A DNA stretch of 64,000 nucleotides from Alphaproteobacteria bacterium. Its GTDB lineage: Bacteria > Pseudomonadota > Alphaproteobacteria > Caulobacterales > Hyphomonadaceae. Location of the stretch: the NCBI GenBank assembly GCA_018222605.1, contig JAAEZZ010000004.1:186001-250000 (forward strand), in the 5' to 3' direction. The position numbers and the translations under genes were made by a program. Below, one piece after another: positions 58,925-64,000 of the stretch. The notes under the pieces are model-generated. The model was given only the letters and a program-made list of their open reading frames with translations. It had not been told where the DNA came from and did not search any database. Positions within the stretch are counted from its first letter, which is position 1. Each line of letters opens with the position of its first letter.

Positions 58925-60864
58925 GTCGGCTCCCCTTCATCGGAAAGATTGGGAGAGAGAGAGGCGCTTTGCGAATAGGCCGGCTTGCGGCGGCTGTCAG
59001 TTTTCAGCGCATAGTGCAGAATATCGCGCGCAACAGGGCCGGCCGTACTGGAGCCCCCTTCCCCGTGCTCCACGATGACAGAGATTGCATATTTTGGGTC
59101 GTCCGCCGGCGCGTAGGCCACAAACAGGGCGTGATCGCGCAGCTCGCGGGCAATGTTTTCACCTTTCCGGATGCCGCTCGCCCGTTCCTCACGCGTGATG
59201 CGGCGCACCTGCGCGGTGCCGGTCTTGCCAGCGAGCCGCGGGCCGCCGAGCCCCAGATCGCCTGAGCGATAGGCCGTGCCGCCGCCTTCGGAGGTCACGC
59301 CATACATGCCAGCCTTCATGCGGGCCATGATTTCCTGATCCAGCGGCGCATCCAGCACCTGGTCTTCATCCGATTGCGGACCGATACCGATCATGCGCGG
59401 CTTGAACGGTTTGCCTTCTGTCGCGATCCGCGCGGTCATCAGCGCCAGCTGCAGTGGCGTCACGCCCAGTTGCCCCTGCCCGATGCCAAAGTTTAGCGTC
59501 TCGCCTTCATACCAGTTTTCCTTGCGGACACGCTGTTTCCATTCGCGGTCCGGCACCAGGCCGCTGCGCCCGCCGGTCATGCCCAGCACCCAGCTTTCGC
59601 CGAAGCCGAATTTGTGCGCCGTCTCGGCAATCTTGTCGACGCCGGTGCGCCGCGCGATTTCGTAGAAATAGACGTCGCAGGAGCCCTTGATGGCCTGGTG
59701 CATGTTGACCGAGCCATGGCCACCCGGCTTCCAGCAGTGCCAGGTGCGGTTTCCGAAATGATAGTAGCGGTTGCAGTGAACACGCTCTTCCGGCTTGATC
59801 ACCCCGGCCTCAAGCGCGGCGGTCGCCACGACCATTTTGAAGGTAGAGCCCGGCGGATACACACCGCCATGCGCGCGCGGATAGAGCGGAGACCGGCTGT
59901 CATCTCGCAGCTCTGCATAGTTTGCCGAGGATATTCCGTTCACGAAGTCATTCGGATCAAAAGCCGGCGTCGACACCATGGCCAGCACATCACCCGTCTC
60001 GACATCCATCACGACGGCCGCGCCGCTTTCCCCCGCAAAGCGCTCAATCGCAACGCGCTGCAGATCGGAATCGATGGTCACGAACAGGTCGCGGCCCGGC
60101 ATAGGCGCCAGGCGCTCGTCCGGAATTTCCTCAATGATCCGGCCATGCGCATTGGTCACCAGCTTGCGATAGCCCGGCTTGCCGCGCAGCCATTCCTCGG
60201 CAAAGCGCTCCATGCCCTGACGGCCGGTGCGCATATCCGGATGGCGGAACATGGTTTTCAGCGTCTCGGCTTCCTTGCCGGTCATGCCGTCTGTCAGGCG
60301 CGTCAGATCATCCTGACTGGCCCGTGCGACATAGCCCAAAACGTGCGCGAAATCCCGCCCGCGCGGATAGGACCGCGTCAGCGCCATTTCGACATTGAGG
60401 CCCGGAATTTCGGCCTCATGCACATTCATCCGTGCAAAGTCTTCATAGGTCAGCTCGTTTGCGATCGTGACCGGCACAAAGGCGGCATTGCGGCGACGGT
60501 TATAGCGGATGTCATTGGCCAGCCGTTCCAGCTTGTCGTCCGGAATTTCAATCAGCTCGGCAATCTGCGCCAGCGTGCGCTCCGGATTGTCGGTCTGCTC
60601 TGGAATGACAGAGACCCGACCGGCCCGGCGGTGAGAGGCCAGCGGCCGTCCGAACCGATCAAGGATACGCCCGCGCTGGGGCGGGGCCAGTTGCAGCTTG
60701 ATGTGATTGGCTTCCGCCTGCTGACGATACTGTTCCTGCTCAAGGATCTGCAGCTGGAACAGGCGCGCCACAAGGCCGGCCCAGACCAGGCCGCCTGCTG
60801 CGCCGGCAATCGCCGTGCGGCGGGAAAAGGCAAAATCGAGATCGGCTGTTTTCTTATTGCTCAT
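58921..60864 (-). CDS. mrdA: Penicillin-binding protein 2 (elongasome transpeptidase)
   Basis: Monofunctional class B PBP (647 aa), the transpeptidase partner of RodA. A single N-terminal helix (about 15-34) anchors it. The pedestal domain follows (QLAPPQRGRILDRFGRPLAS, RTYPRGRDFAHVLGYV-like at SYPRGRDFAHVLGYVAR). The transpeptidase domain has the catalytic tetrad YPPGSTFKMVVATAAL (Ser-x-x-Lys, about 347-350), KGSCDVYFYEIARRTG (Ser-x-Asp, the PBP2 variant of SxN) and LAGKTGTAQVRR (Lys-Thr-Gly). The ATG overlaps the mreD stop (ATGA). Confidence 0.96.
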   Translation of the reverse strand: MSNKKTADLDFAFSRRTAIAGAAGGLVWAGLVARLFQLQILEQEQYRQQAEANHIKLQLAPPQRGRILDRFGRPLASHRRAGRVSVIPEQTDNPERTLAQIAELIEIPDDKLERLANDIRYNRRRNAAFVPVTIANELTYEDFARMNVHEAEIPGLNVEMALTRSYPRGRDFAHVLGYVARASQDDLTRLTDGMTGKEAETLKTMFRHPDMRTGRQGMERFAEEWLRGKPGYRKLVTNAHGRIIEEIPDERLAPMPGRDLFVTIDSDLQRVAIERFAGESGAAVVMDVETGDVLAMVSTPAFDPNDFVNGISSANYAELRDDSRSPLYPRAHGGVYPPGSTFKMVVATAALEAGVIKPEERVHCNRYYHFGNRTWHCWKPGGHGSVNMHQAIKGSCDVYFYEIARRTGVDKIAETAHKFGFGESWVLGMTGGRSGLVPDREWKQRVRKENWYEGETLNFGIGQGQLGVTPLQLALMTARIATEGKPFKPRMIGIGPQSDEDQVLDAPLDQEIMARMKAGMYGVTSEGGGTAYRSGDLGLGGPRLAGKTGTAQVRRITREERASGIRKGENIARELRDHALFVAYAPADDPKYAISVIVEHGEGGSSTAGPVARDILHYALKTDSRRKPAYSQSASLSPNLSDEGEPT

Positions 60865-61409
60865 GTCGCCTGCCCTACGCCTTCGCCGGGCGCGCGCCCG
60901 AGATCGAAAATCTTCTGGCCCACAGCATAGATGATGCCCGTCGTCAGAAGAGAGGCCATCAGCGGTACGGCCCGCACAGGATGGTCCTCAAGAGTAGATG
61001 CTATCAACCACAGAACCAGGAAAGCCCCGGAGAACAGCAAGGCTGGGGACAGGATCGCGATCAGCGGCTCGTTCATAACATCGAACATGTCGGCAATCAT
61101 CGCACTCGCGCCGTAGCAGACAAGGTTCACGATGACAAAACAGCCAAGCGGCGCATGGAATGTCACATCCTGAATCAGGCCAAACACGATCAGCAACAGC
61201 ATGGGGCGGACAGACAAGCCGACACGTCCCCAGCCGACCGCGCCCCAAAGGGCGGCATAGGGCCAGGCAATCGACAGGCCGAAAAATTCCTTTGGAGTCA
61301 GTCCCAATAAGCCGATGGTCGCAATGACAAACGCCCCGAACAAGAGGCGGGGCGTAGGTCCGGTCTGAGACCAGAGGCTTTTCTTCTTACGGGGGGATGA
61401 GGCTGGCAT
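60861..61409 (-). CDS. mreD: Rod shape-determining protein MreD
   Basis: A 182-aa inner-membrane protein with five hydrophobic helices: RLLFGAFVIATIGLLGL, GLSIAWPYAALWGAVGWGRV, LLLIVFGLIQDVTFHAPLGC (the conserved G-x-x-x-D region of MreD), FVIVNLVCYGASAMIADMF and ILSPALLFSGAFLVLWL. It belongs to the elongasome with MreC and RodA. Sequence conservation is low in MreD, so the call leans on position between mreC and mrdA; its start overlaps the mreC stop (TAATG). Confidence 0.9.
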   Translation of the reverse strand: MPASSPRKKKSLWSQTGPTPRLLFGAFVIATIGLLGLTPKEFFGLSIAWPYAALWGAVGWGRVGLSVRPMLLLIVFGLIQDVTFHAPLGCFVIVNLVCYGASAMIADMFDVMNEPLIAILSPALLFSGAFLVLWLIASTLEDHPVRAVPLMASLLTTGIIYAVGQKIFDLGRAPGEGVGQAT

Positions 61410-62272
61410 TACTGACGCACCCCCTGCGCCGGGCTGGCAGAGATGGGTTGCGCCTCCACCGTTTCCGGCTCGGCAATCACAGGCGGCGGCACCATCTGCA
61501 CATAGCCTCCCTCCCGGTCAGCCATCGAGAATTTGACCCGCCAGTCGCCGCCAACATCGCGCACTTCCCCCACGATCAGGCCGCGCGGAAACGCGCCGCC
61601 CTCGGCAGAGGTCAGGATGCGCTCGCCTTCAATGAACGCATCGCGCTCCGGCATGTCGGTCAGACTGCCGAGGCCATCGCGGCCACCATAGAGAATGGCG
61701 CGCACACCGCTCACCTCCCCCATCACCGGCACGCGGCTGTTGAAGTCCGTGATCAGCAGGATACGGCTTGAATGCTCGCCCAGCTGGATGACGCGACCTA
61801 CAAGCCCGCCTTCATTCAGGGCCACAGCGCCCGGCTCAACGCCCTGAGCCCGTCCGGCATTGGCCAGAATGGTCTGCGCAAACGGACCGTTGTTTTCAGC
61901 AGAGACCCGAGCGGTCACGCCGCGCGCGGGCGGCTCTCCCATCAGGTTCAGGATTTCCTCATAGGCTTCCATCCGCTCGGCCATGGAGATGGCAGCCGCC
62001 TTGTAGCGTGACAGATCCCGCACTTCGGCTTCCAGTTCGCGGATGCGGCGCTCGCGAGCGGTCTGGCCGGTCGCCCAGGCCCAGACATCAAACCCGTCAC
62101 TGCCGCCGAGCTGGTCGCCAACCGTTGTGCGGACAGGATCAAAAAAGCTGCGGATTTGCGGGGCAGACTGGGCAAGGACGAGAGCTGCTGCGGCGAAAAT
62201 GAACACGCCGAGGATCAGGCGCTTTGGAGAGCGCTTGCGGGTCTTCTGTCCTGATCGGCCGAGGCGTGCCAT
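61409..62272 (-). CDS. mreC: Rod shape-determining protein MreC
   Basis: Periplasmic scaffold of the elongasome (287 aa). N-terminal membrane helix (about 19-36, RLILGVFIFAAAALVLAQSA), a coiled coil (about 70-105, RERRIRELEAEVRDLSRYKA) and two six-stranded beta domains with the family signatures NEGGLVGRVIQLGEHSSRIL (about 154-173), LITDFNSRVPV (about 174-184) and GEVRDVGGDWRVKFSMADRE. Acidic-Pro tail at the end. Forty bases downstream of the mreB stop. Confidence 0.95.
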   Translation of the reverse strand: MARLGRSGQKTRKRSPKRLILGVFIFAAAALVLAQSAPQIRSFFDPVRTTVGDQLGGSDGFDVWAWATGQTARERRIRELEAEVRDLSRYKAAAISMAERMEAYEEILNLMGEPPARGVTARVSAENNGPFAQTILANAGRAQGVEPGAVALNEGGLVGRVIQLGEHSSRILLITDFNSRVPVMGEVSGVRAILYGGRDGLGSLTDMPERDAFIEGERILTSAEGGAFPRGLIVGEVRDVGGDWRVKFSMADREGGYVQMVPPPVIAEPETVEAQPISASPAQGVRQ

Positions 62273-62312
62273 TGGCCTGTTTCCTTGCCGTTACCTCAAG
62301 TGTCAGTCTGCG

Positions 62313-63356
<1,044 letters not shown>

Positions 63357-63442
63357 TTACCCAAGCTCTTTCTTGAGCGGCCGGGAGACAAAACCCGGCG
63401 CGCGTGTGCAATTCTATACACAGCCCCATACACCATGTGCCG

Positions 63443-63457
63443 TTAACGCCGCTTTAA
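63443..63457 (-). promoter_or_regulatory. CtrA-type box upstream of mreB
   Basis: On the minus strand the sequence TTAAAGCGGCGTTAAC (63457-63442) matches the full CtrA consensus TTAA-N7-TTAAC. It lies about 90 bases before the mreB start and 150 bases from the end of the upstream gene, in promoter position. CtrA is the master cell-cycle regulator of Caulobacterales and Hyphomonadaceae. Confidence 0.65.
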
Positions 63458-63607
63458 TGCAAGGGATAGGCAACAGATAAACGGTACGGGGCGTTCATGG
63501 ATATATTGACCTTTGTTTTATATATATTTTTTTTGGTATTTTTGATGATCCAGGAATACCTGTCGGAACGGGTCGTACAGCAATGGTTAACGATGCGACA
63601 ATCGACG

Positions 63608-64000
63608 TTAAGAAATATCGTCATCCATAAAATTATCTGTCCTATCTGAAGGAACAATATAGAGCGTTGCGGCGCCCGAACGGCCGTCTGCCAGGGGCAC
63701 GGCCTGCAGGTAGGACGGCACCTCTGCGCGGTTCAGACGGGCCATCAGACCTTCAGAATCCTGCTGTGTCATGAAGCGCGTTTCGGGGTCTGACGGACAG
63801 GCAATGATGTAATCAATCCCGGCAGCGTTCAGCAGGGCCTGGCTCTCGCCTGGACGTGACAGGATCAGCTGGATGGCCTGCTCGATGCCCGCCGCATTGC
63901 GGTGATAATTGCCATAAAGCACGCTATCGCGCGTCTTCAGCAACAGCATGGGGCCAAAATCCGCCGGGGCCAGGATACGGCCCTGCGGCAGGGAATTGAG
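63608..64000 (-). CDS. C-terminal part of a membrane glycosyltransferase-like protein (5' end outside window)
   Basis: The frame is open from the window edge (LNSLPQGRILAPADFGPML at the start of the visible part) to 63608, giving 130 residues. This soluble tail resembles the end of alphaproteobacterial GT-C-like multi-pass membrane proteins: GRILAPADFGPMLLLKTRDS, YGNYHRNAAGIEQAIQLILS and AAGIDYIIACPSDPET. An internal Met at 63949 would cut the conserved block and is rejected as start. The membrane part is not visible, so the assignment is tentative. Same strand as mreB, 254 bases upstream of it. Confidence 0.55.
   Translation of the reverse strand, partial: LNSLPQGRILAPADFGPMLLLKTRDSVLYGNYHRNAAGIEQAIQLILSRPGESQALLNAAGIDYIIACPSDPETRFMTQQDSEGLMARLNRAEVPSYLQAVPLADGRSGAATLYIVPSDRTDNFMDDDIS

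Overview
The window reads as chromosomal core DNA of an alphaproteobacterium, most likely of the Hyphomonadaceae/Caulobacterales type (Hyphomonas- or Henriciella-like). Reasons: moderately high GC, an alphaproteobacterial-type SRP RNA, a CycM-like membrane-anchored cytochrome c, a PleC/DivJ-like PAS sensor kinase, a DUF6596 sigma factor, and a perfect CtrA-type box (TTAA-N7-TTAAC) upstream of mreB. This is inference from gene content; no species marker such as 16S rRNA is present. I see no insertion sequences, prophage, CRISPR array, tRNA or rRNA.

Layout. 1-7 kb: the 3' end of a sigma factor gene, an LpxR-type lipid A deacylase beside a predicted lipoprotein that resembles only its C-terminal part, a DUF4168 secreted protein, nrdA with paired NrdR boxes, an SRPBCC protein, the SRP RNA gene ffs, and a globin whose start overlaps the stop of a 17-codon leader ORF. 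7-21 kb: typA, a lipoprotein metallopeptidase, nudC, a histone H1-like Ala/Lys/Pro protein, an outer-membrane barrel, a YHS protein, a LysR regulator, pheA, cytochrome c, an NlpC/P60 hydrolase, divergent marR and zur, a thioesterase and an aromatic/aspartate aminotransferase. 21-27 kb: a tyrosine-degradation operon (hpd, VOC protein, SUKH/SMI1 protein, fumarylacetoacetate hydrolase, scoA, scoB), divergent from a MarR gene with a palindrome lying inside the predicted hpd promoter. 27-35 kb: an SLC13 permease, an alpha/beta hydrolase, a DUF4197 lipoprotein, a BlaI/M56 (BlaR1-like) regulator pair with a perfect BlaI operator but no beta-lactamase, a lipoprotein, kdsB and a histidine-phosphatase-fold protein. 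35-44 kb: a PAS histidine kinase, pepN, a VanZ-like protein, an unknown protein and a pair of acyl-CoA dehydrogenases. 44-48 kb: an Mla/MCE lipid-transport operon (permease with STAS, ATPase, MlaD, lipoprotein) and a dipeptide epimerase. 48-55 kb: an EmrAB-type efflux pair divergent from its likely TetR regulator with two palindromes, then a lipocalin-like protein, a PaaI thioesterase, DUF423, a lipoprotein and prolyl iminopeptidase. 56-64 kb: an NSS transporter, the elongasome operon mreB-mreC-mreD-mrdA-rodA, and the 3' end of a membrane protein gene.

Cell-envelope functions dominate (lipid A modification, Mla transport, KDO activation, peptidoglycan elongation, many lipoproteins), with aromatic amino acid metabolism as a second theme (pheA, aminotransferase, hpd operon). 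Genes are densely packed. Four convergent pairs share one CTAG tetranucleotide as reciprocal TAG stop codons, and a fifth pair does the same with TTAG. No striking new multi-gene defence or mobile system is visible. The most unusual items are the leader ORF/globin overlap, the BlaI-M56 locus with an acidic coiled-coil sensor region, the SUKH gene inside the tyrosine operon, the histidine phosphatase lacking its second catalytic His, and the LpxR/LpxR-C-like tandem.
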